Source: Aquificota bacterium (lineage in GTDB: Bacteria > Aquificota > Aquificia > Aquificales > Hydrogenothermaceae). Taken from it: a stretch of 14,661 nt of DNA. A model generated the notes under the pieces. The model did not search any database, had not been told where the DNA came from, and was given only the letters and a program-made list of their open reading frames with translations. The stretch is from NCBI GenBank assembly GCA_013153795.1, contig JAADDV010000176.1:1-14661 (forward strand). Reading direction: 5' to 3'. The translations under genes and the position numbers were made by a program. Of the stretch, positions 1 to 8,800 are shown in pieces (position 1 is the stretch's first letter; every line of letters begins with the position of its first letter).

Positions 1-33
1 AAATAAGAAAAGTAAGAAGGAAAAATATTTCAT
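1..33 (-). CDS. Start of an exported or membrane protein (5' fragment)
   Basis: Only the first 11 codons are inside the window, and they read MKYFSFLLFLF. A lysine followed by a hydrophobic run is how a signal peptide or first membrane helix begins. A GGGGGAG ribosome-binding site (complement of 40-46) lies 6 bases before the ATG. The gene starts 18 bases after the wecA-like stop codon on the same strand, so the two are probably co-transcribed. That could mean a role in envelope polysaccharide work, but the fragment is too short to assign a function. The start is well supported; the rest of the gene lies outside the window. Confidence 0.6.
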   Translation of the reverse strand, partial: MKYFSFLLFLF

Positions 34-51
34 GTTTTTCTCCCCCACATG

Positions 52-1239
52 TTAGGCAATATTTTCTTGTTTTAACTTTTTATAAGCAAAAAGCTTGCCT
101 ATTTTGTTAATAAATTTACCAAGTTTAAAATGAACTATGAGATGGTAAATATATGTGTAAAAAATGATAAAAAACAAGGTATAAATTGTAAGTAAATATA
201 CATTTTCTCTTATTGAATAAACAAAAATATCCAAGACACCAATTACTGTTAGAATGGTTAAAGAGGTTAAAGAATTTGCTTTTAAAGGATTTTTAATAAG
301 CTTTCTGAAATATCTACGATATAAAAGAGTGTGTAGATGTAGTTTGTCTGCATCCATTACACTTTTTCCTTTTTTTCTTCTTCTAAGCATAGAGAATAAC
401 ACTTCCCACACTGGATAGATTAAAAGTGCAAATGGAAACCACGGAGATAAGTAAGGTTCATTTGAAATAAAAATAGCTATTTCAGCTAGTGAAAAACCAA
501 GTAAATAAGAACCACCGTCTCCTAAAAATATTTTTCCAGTAGTTATATTTACAAGGAAAAAAGCTAAAGTAGCAAAGAAGAAGATTCCTGTTAATATTTC
601 TATTGTGGGATTTTCTGTTGCTAAATAAAAGAAAAGAAATCCTAATAAGGCAATTCCTGAAGCAAGACCATTAAGGCCATCAATTATATTAATTGCATTT
701 ATAAATCCAATAACACTAATAATAGTAAAAACAACAGCTATAGGAAAAATAAGCTTGACATAATAAATATCATAAATAATTCCATTTAAAGAGATAAGAA
801 TATAAATAACAGGAACAGACATCATTATAAGACGTAATACAGGAGGCAGTTGTTGAGTATAATCTTCAAAAAGACCAATGATAAATATTATGGTAGAAGA
901 TAAAATGAAGAATATAATCTCTTTATTCTCAGAAAAAAAGAATACAGACGTTAAAAATATAGATAAAAATATAGCTAGTCCGCCTATTCTAGGAATATGG
1001 TCTGTATGAATTGCATGTTTTTTTTCTGTTTTGTCTCCAAAGGTTTCAGTAGAAGAAATAAGTCTTAATATCAAAAAGATAATACTACCAGATAGTAAAA
1101 AAGAAGTTAGAAAATAAAAATATTTACTTGTGAAATATTCTTCAAAAGCTCTACCTGAATAAAAAACAATTGAAACACCAGTAAGAAAAAGACCCCAGAA
1201 AATCAGCTTTTTAAGGCTTGTAATTTTTTTCGCCTTCAT
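52..1239 (-). CDS. WecA/TagO-type polyprenyl-phosphate sugar-1-phosphate transferase
   Basis: A predicted multi-spanning inner-membrane enzyme of the MraY/WecA family. The family moves an N-acetylhexosamine 1-phosphate from a UDP-sugar onto undecaprenyl phosphate, the first step of O-antigen or other surface-glycan synthesis. Residues are counted from the chosen start. An HTDHIPRIGG loop lies near 78-87, the signature NAINIIDGLNGLASG at 181-195, FLGDGGS at 238-244, and a cytoplasmic DADKLHLHTLLYRR loop at 296-309 that matches the HxHH-type UDP-sugar-binding motif. The second Asp of the usual DGxDG is Asn here (N190), and the upstream DD motif reads ED (FEDYTQQLPP). About ten hydrophobic helices are visible. 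The ATG at 1239 is preferred over one 18 codons upstream because GAGGAG lies 5 bases before it. Length is 395 residues. The sugar substrate cannot be told from sequence; wecA is a family label only. Confidence 0.88.
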   Translation of the reverse strand: MKAKKITSLKKLIFWGLFLTGVSIVFYSGRAFEEYFTSKYFYFLTSFLLSGSIIFLILRLISSTETFGDKTEKKHAIHTDHIPRIGGLAIFLSIFLTSVFFFSENKEIIFFILSSTIIFIIGLFEDYTQQLPPVLRLIMMSVPVIYILISLNGIIYDIYYVKLIFPIAVVFTIISVIGFINAINIIDGLNGLASGIALLGFLFFYLATENPTIEILTGIFFFATLAFFLVNITTGKIFLGDGGSYLLGFSLAEIAIFISNEPYLSPWFPFALLIYPVWEVLFSMLRRRKKGKSVMDADKLHLHTLLYRRYFRKLIKNPLKANSLTSLTILTVIGVLDIFVYSIRENVYLLTIYTLFFIIFYTYIYHLIVHFKLGKFINKIGKLFAYKKLKQENIA

Positions 1240-1387
1240 ATCGGCTCCTCGGAAATTTTCTTTAATAGAAAATAACTGCAAAAAAAATTCCATAGAGAAA
1301 ATCTCTTTTTTTTCAAAAGGTTAGGAAAGGTTTCTATTTATATGTGCTTGTAAAAAAAGATAACACACGCTTTAAATGAAAACTCCT

Positions 1388-1417
1388 TTTACAAGAGCAA
1401 ATATAATTTTGTATAAA
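1388..1417 (+). promoter_or_regulatory. Possible promoter of the DUF302-like gene
   Basis: TTTACA (1388-1393) and TATAAA (1412-1417) are separated by 18 bases and lie about 90 bases before the start codon. The divergent intergenic region 1240-1507 is very AT-rich, and several other -10-like strings such as TATAAT at 1402-1407 occur, so the assignment is weak. I found no convincing promoter for the minus-strand gene in the same region. Confidence 0.3.
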
Positions 1418-1507
1418 AAATATAAACAACAAATTTATATATAGGCATGCAAAATATAGTAATTATATTTATCTAATAAAACAAAAAGCAAAAAGGAGGT
1501 GCAAACT

Positions 1508-2005
1508 ATGAAAAAACTGATTTTTCTATATTTTCTTTTAATTTTTCTGGTATCAAAATCAAATGCCTATGAAGATTTAGTTCAATATGAAAAAGGATAC
1601 TATTATGTAGTTTTAAATAAAGGCTCCTTTAAGATTGTAAACTCTAAACTTATTGAAGAAATCCATAATCATGGCTGGGATGTTATTCATACAATAAATG
1701 TAGATAAAACATCAAAAATAAAAGCTCCTTATAAGACCCATCTTTTATGTAAGAGTAAATATCTGGAAAAAGGTATAAAAGTTTTTAAACCTATAGGAGT
1801 TATTATTCCTTGTAAGATGGCTATATATGTAGAAGGAAATAAGATAAAAATACTTGTTGAAGATGTAATGGAGTTAGCAAAAATATATGCTTCTGATAAT
1901 CCAGATTTTAACAAATTTCTTTTAAAAGTAAAAGAAGAGATGATAGATATATTAAATAAAACAGCTAGCAGATTTCAAAAAAGTAAATATACTCCATATG
2001 AATAA
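1508..2005 (+). CDS. Secreted DUF302-like protein of unknown function
   Basis: The chosen ATG at 1508 sits 7 bases after a strong AAAGGAGGT site; an in-frame GTG at 1499 overlaps that site and is rejected. The product is 165 residues. It begins with a clear signal peptide (MKKLIFLYFLLIFLVSKSNA, probable cleavage after Ala20), so the mature protein should be periplasmic. The mature part resembles the DUF302 fold in outline: an early helix (about 44-56, SKLIEEIHNHGWDV), a central stretch with a Cys at 81, and a VIIPCKMAIYVEGNKIKI segment at 98-115 resembling the family's LPxKxxVYE-type strand pair. The mature chain has two cysteines, C81 and C102. The family assignment is from memory of the pattern and is moderate. 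Nothing in the sequence points to a substrate. It lies 67 bases before dprA on the same strand, with an inverted repeat between them. Confidence 0.72.
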   Translation: MKKLIFLYFLLIFLVSKSNAYEDLVQYEKGYYYVVLNKGSFKIVNSKLIEEIHNHGWDVIHTINVDKTSKIKAPYKTHLLCKSKYLEKGIKVFKPIGVIIPCKMAIYVEGNKIKILVEDVMELAKIYASDNPDFNKFLLKVKEEMIDILNKTASRFQKSKYTPYE

Positions 2006-2015
2006 TTTTTAGGAG

Positions 2016-2073
2016 CTTTTTGGCGCCTTTTCAGATATAATACATTTTATTTTCTTTAAACAGGCGCAAAAAG
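2016..2073 (+). repeat. Inverted repeat ending at the dprA start codon
   Basis: CTTTTTGGCGCCT (2016-2028) is matched by AGGCGCAAAAAG (2062-2073); the arms pair over 12 bases with one bulged base. The 33-base loop holds a perfect TATAAT (2036-2041) without an obvious -35 partner. The right arm includes the G of the dprA GTG codon, so the RNA form could mask translation start, or the left part could slow transcription leaving the upstream gene. No run of T follows the right arm, so it is not a standard terminator. Confidence 0.45.
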
Positions 2074-3140
2074 TGGAAAAAATATATATTCTTTCTCTTT
2101 CTTTAGCTGAAGGAGTAGGAAATAAAACAGCTAAAAAACTTTTAGAAAATTTTGAAAAAGCTGAAAATATCTTCAATTCTTCAGCTGAAGAATTAGCTAA
2201 TCTTATTGGTTTAAAAAAAGCTGAAACTTTATTAAAAAATAAGGCTATCCTTTTCGAAAAAGCTCATAAAATTTTAGATATAGCTAATAAAGGAAATATT
2301 TCTTTAGTAACCTTAAAAGATGATTTATATCCAAAAAATTTAAAAGAAATTCCTGACCCACCTATAGTTTTATATATAAAAGGGAATATTCATATTCCTG
2401 AAAATTGTTTATCAATAGTTGGCAGTAGAAAATTTTCTTCTTATGGAAAGAGTATAACTGAAAAATTTGCTCAGGAAATAGCAGAGGAAAATATAAATGT
2501 TGTTTCTGGTATGGCTGCAGGTATAGACAGTATAGCTCATTGGAGTGTGTTAAAAAAGCAAGGATTTACTACAGCTGTTTTAGGAAATGGAGTTGATATT
2601 ATTTTTCCTCAAGAAAACAAGAAACTTTATTATGAGATTTTAGAAAAAGGGGCTATTATCTCAGAATATCCTCCTGGCACAAAACCAACAAAATATACTT
2701 TTCCTCAAAGAAATAGAATTATAGCTGGACTTTCTTATGGCACAATTATAACAGAAGCTTCTAAAAAATCGGGAGCTTTAATAACAGCTAAACTTGCAAA
2801 TGATTATGGAAGACTGGTTTTTTCTGTGCCTGCAAATATAAATAATCCCTATGCTGAAGGTAATAATTTTTTATTAAAAGAAGGAGCTATTCCTTTAACA
2901 AGTTTAGAAGATATTAAAGAAAATTTATCTTTTTTATTTCATAAAACTTCTTCTCAAGAAAAAAATATAGAATTATCAGACATAGAGAAGAAAATCTTAA
3001 ATTTTCTAGTTGAGCCTAGACATATAGATACTTTAATTCAAGAGCTAAATATGTCTTTTGATGAAATTTCATTATTACTATTTAATATGGAAGCAAAGGG
3101 AATTATAGAAGAACAAAGTGGTTTTTATATAAGAAAATAA
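2073..3140 (+). CDS. dprA: DNA-processing protein DprA/Smf
   Basis: DprA binds single-stranded DNA entering the cell during natural transformation and loads RecA onto it. The 355-residue protein has the full layout: an N-terminal helix-hairpin-helix-like part (about 1-60, LAEGVGNKTAKKLL), a Rossmann-like DprA core with IVGSRKFSSYG at 115-125, SGMAAGIDSIAHW at 145-157 and FPQRNRIIAGLS at 210-221, and a C-terminal winged-helix domain (about 295-355, IEKKILNFLVEPRHIDTLIQ onward). It starts with GTG, and only a weak AGG lies upstream, so translation may be modest or controlled by the inverted repeat that ends at this codon. It converges on pnp. No other competence gene is visible nearby. The identification is secure; active transformation in this organism is an inference. 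Confidence 0.95.
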   Translation: MEKIYILSLSLAEGVGNKTAKKLLENFEKAENIFNSSAEELANLIGLKKAETLLKNKAILFEKAHKILDIANKGNISLVTLKDDLYPKNLKEIPDPPIVLYIKGNIHIPENCLSIVGSRKFSSYGKSITEKFAQEIAEENINVVSGMAAGIDSIAHWSVLKKQGFTTAVLGNGVDIIFPQENKKLYYEILEKGAIISEYPPGTKPTKYTFPQRNRIIAGLSYGTIITEASKKSGALITAKLANDYGRLVFSVPANINNPYAEGNNFLLKEGAIPLTSLEDIKENLSFLFHKTSSQEKNIELSDIEKKILNFLVEPRHIDTLIQELNMSFDEISLLLFNMEAKGIIEEQSGFYIRK

Positions 3141-3163
3141 GGAAAGCAGGAGCTTCCCTTATT
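3136..3163. terminator. Shared hairpin between convergent dprA and pnp
   Basis: AATAAGGAAAGC, loop AGGA, GCTTCCCTTATT. Read as minus-strand RNA all 12 pairs form, one of them G-U; read as plus-strand RNA one position is an A-C mismatch. The stem holds both stop codons, TAA of dprA (3138-3140) and TAA of pnp (3161-3159). The minus-strand side continues into a T-rich stretch (TTCTTATAT), so it should act better as the pnp terminator. There is no long U-run on either side. Confidence 0.6.
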
Positions 3164-5294
3164 CATACAAGAATTTATTTTTAGGTTCTTCTCCTTCTTT
3201 TACTTCTTTTAATGATACTTTAGCTCTTCCTTGTTCATCAATATCTATAACTTTAACTGTGAGAACATCTCCAACTTTTATTTTTTCTTTTGCTGATTTT
3301 ATTCTTTCTGGAGATATTTGAGAAACATGAAGTAGAGAAAGTTTTCCAGGCATAAGTTCTACAAATGCACCGTAATCTTCAACCCTTGTAACTTTACCCA
3401 TATAAACTTCTCCAAGTTCTATATCCATAATCAGTCTTTCTATCATCTCTTTAGCTTTTTCTCCACTTTCTCCATCAACAGCATATATTCTTACTAAACC
3501 ATCTGGTTGTAAGTCAACTTTAACACCTGTTTCTTCAATGATTTTCTTGATGTTCTTACCAGAAGGACCAATGATTATAGGTATTTTTTCAGGGAGAACA
3601 CGCATTGTAATGATTTTTGGTGCATGAGGATTAAGTTCTGGTCTTGGCTCAGGAAGAGCTTTATACATAAGGTCTAAGATATGCATTCTTGCTCTATTAG
3701 CTTGCTTTAAAGCTTCATCAAGGATTTCTCTTGTAAGACCTTTTATCTTAATATCCATCTGGATAGATGTTACGCCATCTCTTGTTCCTGCAACTTTGAA
3801 GTCCATATCTCCAAGGTGGTCCTCATCTCCAAGTATATCAGTAAGAATAACATAATTATCATCTTCTTTAAGAAGTCCCATTGCTATTCCAGCAACATGT
3901 TTTTTCATTGGAACTCCTGCATCAAATAAAGAAAGAGATGCACCGCAAACTGTTGCCATAGATGTAGAGCCATTTGATTCAAGTATTTCAGAAACAACTC
4001 TTATAACATATGGAAATTCTTCTTCTGGTGGGATAAGAGGCTCTATAGCTCTTTCTGCAAGATTTCCGTGTCCTATCTCCCTTCTAGATGGTGCTCTTGG
4101 AGGTCTAGCTTCTCCTACGCTAAATGGAGGAAAGTTATAATGAAGCATAAATCTTTTCTTTTCTTCTCCTTCTTCTATACTTTCTTCTATCTGCTCTTCT
4201 CCAGGGGCACCAAGTGTCGTAGCAACAAAAGCTTGAGTTTCTCCCCTTGTGAAAATTGCAGAACCGTGAACCCTTGGGAATAAACCTGTTTTTATCCAGA
4301 TAGGTCTTATCTCGTCGGGTTTTCTTCCATCTATTCTAACTTTCTCTTTTAAAACTTTTTCTCTCATTATCTCAGAAGTTACTTCCTTAAAAAGAACCTC
4401 TACTTTGTGTTCTTTACCTTCTGGAATTTCTATCTGAGATATAGTTTCCTCAAAAATTTCTTTTAAAGCCTTTCTTCTTTCTTTTTTATCTTTTATAGAT
4501 AAAGCTTCTCTAATTTTCTCTGAAGCTATTTGTTTAATGAGCTCTTTAAGTTTTATTTCTTCTTCATCTATAACTACCTGTATCTTTTCTTTTCCAGCTT
4601 TTTCTCTTAATTCTTCTTGAATTTGGATAAGAGGTTGCATTTTCTCATGAGCAAACATAATAGCATCTAATATAACTTCCTCTGGGACTTCTTCTGAGCC
4701 TCCTTCTACCATTACAATGGCATCTTTCGTCCCTGCGACAACAATATCTATATCAGATTCATTTCTCTGCTGGTATGTTGGATTTATAATAAATTCACCA
4801 TTAACCCTTGCTACCCTTACACCAGCTACAGGCCCTTCAAATGGAGCTTCTGATATATGTAAAGCAGCAGATGCACCAACTATAGCTAAAACATCAGGGT
4901 CATATTTATCATCTGCAGAAAGAGTTAAGGCTGTTATAACAACATCATTAAAAAATCCTTTTGGAAATAAAGGTCTTAAAGGTCTATCTATAAGCCTTGA
5001 AACTAAGATTTCCCTTATAGAAGGTTTTCCTTCTCTTTTTACAAAACCGCCAGGGATTTTTCCATAGGCATATGTTTTTTCCCTATATTCAACTGTTAAT
5101 GGGAGAAAATCTATATCTGCTTGGGGCTCTTCTGCTACTACAGCTGCAACTAAAACAGCTGTTTCCCCTTGTCTTACTATAACAGCTCCACTTGCCTGTC
5201 TTGCAAAATAACCTGTCTCTATAGAGACAGGTGTATCATTTAAAAGAGTTTGAACATCTATTTTTTCAATTTTAATTTCGCCTACTTCTCCCAT
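3159..5294 (-). CDS. pnp: Polyribonucleotide nucleotidyltransferase (PNPase)
   Basis: PNPase degrades RNA from the 3' end by phosphorolysis, and can add tails in reverse, as a trimer and often as part of a degradosome. The 711 residues follow the family order: first RNase PH domain (about 20-160), an all-helical linker (about 245-330), a second RNase PH domain (about 330-560) with the acidic GDEDHLGDMDFKVAGT segment typical of the active site, a KH domain (562-627, IIIGPSGKNIKKIIEE) and an S1 domain (628-698, GEVYMGKVTRVEDYGAFVEL). No domain is missing. The ATG overlaps the rpsO stop by one base (TAATG), with GGGAG upstream inside the rpsO end, so translation is probably coupled. There is no intergenic leader of the kind used for RNase III control in E. 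coli. A perfect 22-bp palindrome lies in codons 21-28. The gene ends in the hairpin shared with dprA. Confidence 0.98.
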   Translation of the reverse strand: MGEVGEIKIEKIDVQTLLNDTPVSIETGYFARQASGAVIVRQGETAVLVAAVVAEEPQADIDFLPLTVEYREKTYAYGKIPGGFVKREGKPSIREILVSRLIDRPLRPLFPKGFFNDVVITALTLSADDKYDPDVLAIVGASAALHISEAPFEGPVAGVRVARVNGEFIINPTYQQRNESDIDIVVAGTKDAIVMVEGGSEEVPEEVILDAIMFAHEKMQPLIQIQEELREKAGKEKIQVVIDEEEIKLKELIKQIASEKIREALSIKDKKERRKALKEIFEETISQIEIPEGKEHKVEVLFKEVTSEIMREKVLKEKVRIDGRKPDEIRPIWIKTGLFPRVHGSAIFTRGETQAFVATTLGAPGEEQIEESIEEGEEKKRFMLHYNFPPFSVGEARPPRAPSRREIGHGNLAERAIEPLIPPEEEFPYVIRVVSEILESNGSTSMATVCGASLSLFDAGVPMKKHVAGIAMGLLKEDDNYVILTDILGDEDHLGDMDFKVAGTRDGVTSIQMDIKIKGLTREILDEALKQANRARMHILDLMYKALPEPRPELNPHAPKIITMRVLPEKIPIIIGPSGKNIKKIIEETGVKVDLQPDGLVRIYAVDGESGEKAKEMIERLIMDIELGEVYMGKVTRVEDYGAFVELMPGKLSLLHVSQISPERIKSAKEKIKVGDVLTVKVIDIDEQGRAKVSLKEVKEGEEPKNKFLYE
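5211..5232 (-). repeat. Perfect 22-bp palindrome inside early pnp
   Basis: ACCTGTCTCTA followed by its exact reverse complement. In the pnp mRNA this gives a 9-bp stem (ACCTGTCTC with GAGACAGGT) closed by a TATA loop, starting 62 bases after the A of the start codon and covering codons 21-28 (TPVSIETG). In such AT-rich DNA an uninterrupted palindrome of this size is unlikely to be only a by-product of coding. Confidence 0.7.
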
Positions 5295-5578
5295 TATTTA
5301 CTCCCAGTAGCTTCTCTTATTCCTAACTCCTCGATAATTTTTTTGTATCTTTCAATATCAACTCTTTTCAGATATTTAAGAAGTTTTCTTCTTTTATTAA
5401 CCATACCTATAAGACCCCTTCTAGAATGAAGGTCTTTTTTATTTTTCTTTATGTGTTCTGTGAGATTTTTAATTCTTTCTGTAAGAATTGCAATTTGAAC
5501 TTCTGGAGAGCCAGTATCTCCTTCATGTCTAGCAAATTTCTTTATAATTTCCGCTTTTTTTTCAGGTGTAATTGACAT
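5294..5578 (-). CDS. rpsO: 30S ribosomal protein S15
   Basis: S15 binds the central domain of 16S rRNA early in assembly of the small subunit. The 94 residues match the family throughout, including [16 protein letters not shown] (15-30), where the conserved loop contacts rRNA, and [21 protein letters not shown] (51-71). The C-terminus carries a few extra residues compared with the 89 of E. coli. The ATG is preceded by a full AAGGAGGT site 6-7 bases away. It is first in the rpsO-pnp operon, an arrangement common across bacteria, and its stop overlaps the pnp start. A near-consensus promoter lies upstream, leaving a leader of about 65 bases in which S15 could act on its own mRNA, as known in several bacteria; no known S15 binding shape was identified here. 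Confidence 0.98.
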   Translation of the reverse strand: MSITPEKKAEIIKKFARHEGDTGSPEVQIAILTERIKNLTEHIKKNKKDLHSRRGLIGMVNKRRKLLKYLKRVDIERYKKIIEELGIREATGSK

Positions 5579-5606
5579 TAATAAACCTCCTTGCGTTGTT
5601 TGGTAG

Positions 5607-5623
5607 TTTTATAAACTATAAAA
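5607..5623 (-). promoter_or_regulatory. rpsO: AT-only hairpin in the rpsO leader
   Basis: TTTTATA, loop, TATAAAA forms a 7-bp hairpin about 30 bases before the rpsO start codon. A weak AAAC/GTTT pairing next to it could enclose the ribosome-binding site. This may be part of an S15 feedback element, but pure A-T stems arise easily in this composition. Confidence 0.3.
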
Positions 5624-5650
5624 TTCAAGACTAATATTAATAAATTGTAT

Positions 5651-5679
5651 ATTATACAATGAAAGAAATATCTTGTTAA
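5651..5679 (-). promoter_or_regulatory. Promoter of rpsO-pnp
   Basis: On the minus strand TTAACA (complement of 5674-5679) and a perfect TATAAT (complement of 5651-5656) are separated by exactly 17 bases, a near-consensus sigma-70-type promoter. Transcription would begin near 5644, giving a leader of about 65 bases to the rpsO ATG. Confidence 0.75.
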
Positions 5680-5761
5680 GATAAAAGCTGTTGATATTAT
5701 TACTTATAGACTTAAAGCTTTGACCTTTTCACCTATAATTTTAATTATATATGAAATTTTT

Positions 5762-5792
5762 TTTACAACAAGAGACATAATATATATATAAT
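5762..5792 (+). promoter_or_regulatory. Possible promoter of valS
   Basis: TTTACA (5762-5767) and TATAAT (5787-5792) are separated by 19 bases, longer than ideal. A second candidate is TTGACC at 5720-5725, which lacks a well-placed -10. The TA-repeat (5779-5790) makes any choice uncertain. No T-box leader (stem I, specifier loop, antiterminator bulge) could be recognised in the 160 bases before valS. Confidence 0.3.
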
Positions 5793-5840
5793 TTTAGTCA
5801 GCTAAAAGATATTTTTATCTAAAATCTGAGGAGGTTTCTT

Positions 5841-8800
5841 ATGCCTTTAGGTGAATACAATCCCTCTGAAATAGAGAAAAAGTGGTATGAGGAGTGGTTA
5901 AAGAATAATCTCTTTACTCCTGATATAGATTCAGAAAAGCCGAAGTTTTCTGTTGTAATGCCACCGCCAAACGTTACAGGAAGCCTTCACATAGGACACG
6001 CTTTAAATATGACCCTTCAGGATATAACTGTTAGATACAAAAGAATGAAAGGATATAATGCATTATGGCTTCCAGGGTTTGACCATGCAGGGATAGCAAC
6101 CCAATGGGTTGTAACAAGACAGCTTGAAGAACAGGGAATAAACAAATTTGATTTAGGTAGGGAAAAGTTTATAGAAAAAGTCTGGGAATGGGTTCCAAAA
6201 GCAAGAGATACAATAAAAAAACAGATAGAATCTTTAGGGGCATCCTGTGACTGGACAAGACAAAGGTTTACTCTTGATGAAGGATTTGCAAGGGCTGTTA
6301 GAGAAGCTTTCCTAGAGCTTTATAGAGAAGGACTTATTTTTAAAGCTCCTTATATTGTTAATTGGGATCCAAAAGATAGAACCGCAATATCAGATTTAGA
6401 AGTTGAGTATAAAGAAGAAAAAGGAAATCTCTGGTATATCAAGTATCCTGTTGTTGATGAACAGGGAAATGAGACTGGAGAGTTTATTATTGTTGCAACA
6501 ACAAGACCTGAAACAATGCTTGGAGATACAGCTGTTGCTGTTCATCCGGAAGATGAAAGATATAAACATCTTATAGGAAAAAAAGTGAAACTTCCTCTAG
6601 CCCCAGAAAAAAGAACTACCTGGGATGGCAAAGAAGTCTCAAATCTTATTCCTATAATAGCTGATGATTATGTTGACCCTGAATACGGAACAGGAGCAGT
6701 GAAAATCACTCCAGCCCACGACCCGAACGACTTTGAAGTAGGACAAAGGCATAATCTTCCTATGGTTATTGTTATGGATGAATCTGCAATTATGAATGAA
6801 AATGCAGGGAAATATAAAGGTTTAGATAGATACGAAGCAAGAAAACAGATAGTAGAAGATTTAAAACAGCAGGGATTATTAGAAAAAGTAGAGGAAATTG
6901 TTCACAATGTAGGACATTCCCAGAGGTCAGGAGCTGTTGTAGAGCCTTATCTTTCTGTTCAATGGTTTGTTAATACAAAAAAACTAGCGAAAGATGCTAT
7001 AAAAGTTGTTGAAGATGGAACGGTTCGTTTTATCCCGGAAAACTGGAAAAAAACATATCTAAACTGGATGTATAACATAAGAGACTGGTGTATTTCAAGA
7101 CAAATCTGGTGGGGACACAGAATCCCTGTATGGTACTGTCAAGATTGCAGTGAAACAAATGTTTTTTCAGACAAAGAGTATGACTCTTTAGCAAAAAAAG
7201 TTATTTTTAATATGTATGGAGATACAAGAATCAGTCAGTTTTTCTCTTTTGAAGAAGTTAAAAACTATCTATATTCTCCAAACTTTAATCAACCTGATAA
7301 AACAAATTTAGAGTTTTATGAAAAATTTGTTTTCTTTAAAGAGATACCAGAGCTTAAAACAGAAGATTCCTTAAGAGAGTTTTTAGATAAAAATTACAAA
7401 AAAATTCCTTTGCTAAATGAATCAGTAGAAGACCAAGAAAAAATTATAGGATTTGTTCCTCACGCAATATTTTATCTGTACAAAAACGGGTATATAGGAA
7501 AAACATTTAATGAAAAGGATGTCCTAAAAGCCTATAAAGAACACAAAGATGAAATTGTATTTATATATGACTCTATTTTAAAAGGAATAAAAAGAGCAAA
7601 TATCTTAGAAGATGAACAAAAACTGAAAAAATGGCTTATTGACCATGCTTATGGGAACTGTAAAGAAGGTAGAATTTTCTTTACAGAGAATAGAGGTGTT
7701 TTTGGCATTATAGAAGACCATATAAAAGAGACCCTTTATTATCTTGAGCTTAGATGTAAAAAATGTGGTTCTCCAAATCTAAAACAGGAAGAAGATGTTC
7801 TTGATACATGGTTTTCTTCAGCATTATGGCCTTTTGGAACCCTTGGTTGGCCAGAAGATACAAAAGATTTAAAAACTTTTTATCCTACAGACCTTCTTGT
7901 AACAGGTTTTGATATTATTTTCTTTTGGGTTGCAAGAATGATAATGATGGGCATGCATTTTATGAAAGATAGACCATTTGATGATGTTTATATACATGCT
8001 CTTGTTAGAGATGAAAAAGGGGAAAAAATGTCTAAAACAAAAGGAAATGTTATAGACCCTCTTGATATGATAGAAAAATACGGAGCTGATTCTCTTAGAT
8101 ATACTCTTGCTGCTTTAGCTGCCCAGGGAAGAGACATCAGACTTTCAGAAAAGAGAATAGAAGGATATAAACATTTTGCAAATAAAATCTGGAATGCTTC
8201 TAAATATGTTTTATCTAACATAGAATCTTATTTAGAAAAAGGTAATCTAAGTGCTGATATAAAAACGTTAAATCTTTCATTAGAGGATAAATGGATATTA
8301 ACAAAACTTCAAGAAACTATAAAAACAGCAGAAAAAGCAATAAATGAATACAGATACAACGATTATGCATCAGCTTTATATGATTTCTTCTGGCATCAGT
8401 ATTGTGATTGGTATTTAGAATTTACTAAAGAAAGAATCTATAAAGGCACAGAAGAAGAAAAACAAACGGCTCTGTCAGTTTTAGCATATGTTTTAGACCA
8501 ATCAATGAGAATGCTTCATCCAATGATGCCATTTATAACAGAAGAAATATGGCAGAAGTTGCCGAATAAAACAGAAGAATTTTTACCTATAGCAAAATAT
8601 CCAGAGTTTGAAGAAGAACTTTTATTCGAAAAAGAAAAAGAAATAGTAGAGAGCTTTAAAGAACTTATTGTTTCCATAAGAACAGCAAGGGCAGACTTTG
8701 GAATAGAACCTTCAAGAAAACTTAATATATATATAAAACCAGCTAATGAAGAATTTGAAGAATCTCTTAAAGCTTTAATTCCTGCTATCAAGCATTTAGC

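Noticed and set aside
1240..1293. 18-codon N-terminal extension of the WecA-like protein
   Set aside because: The upstream ATG lacks a good ribosome-binding site, whereas GAGGAG lies 5 bases before the ATG at 1239.
5680..5840. T-box riboswitch before valS
   Set aside because: The leader is short and AT-rich; no stem I, specifier GUN in a loop, T-box sequence or terminator hairpin could be found.
7149..7754. Intein in ValRS
   Set aside because: No Cys/Ser-led N-terminal splice motif, no His-Asn before a nucleophile at the end, and no LAGLIDADG-like motif. The segment looks like a permanent inserted domain.
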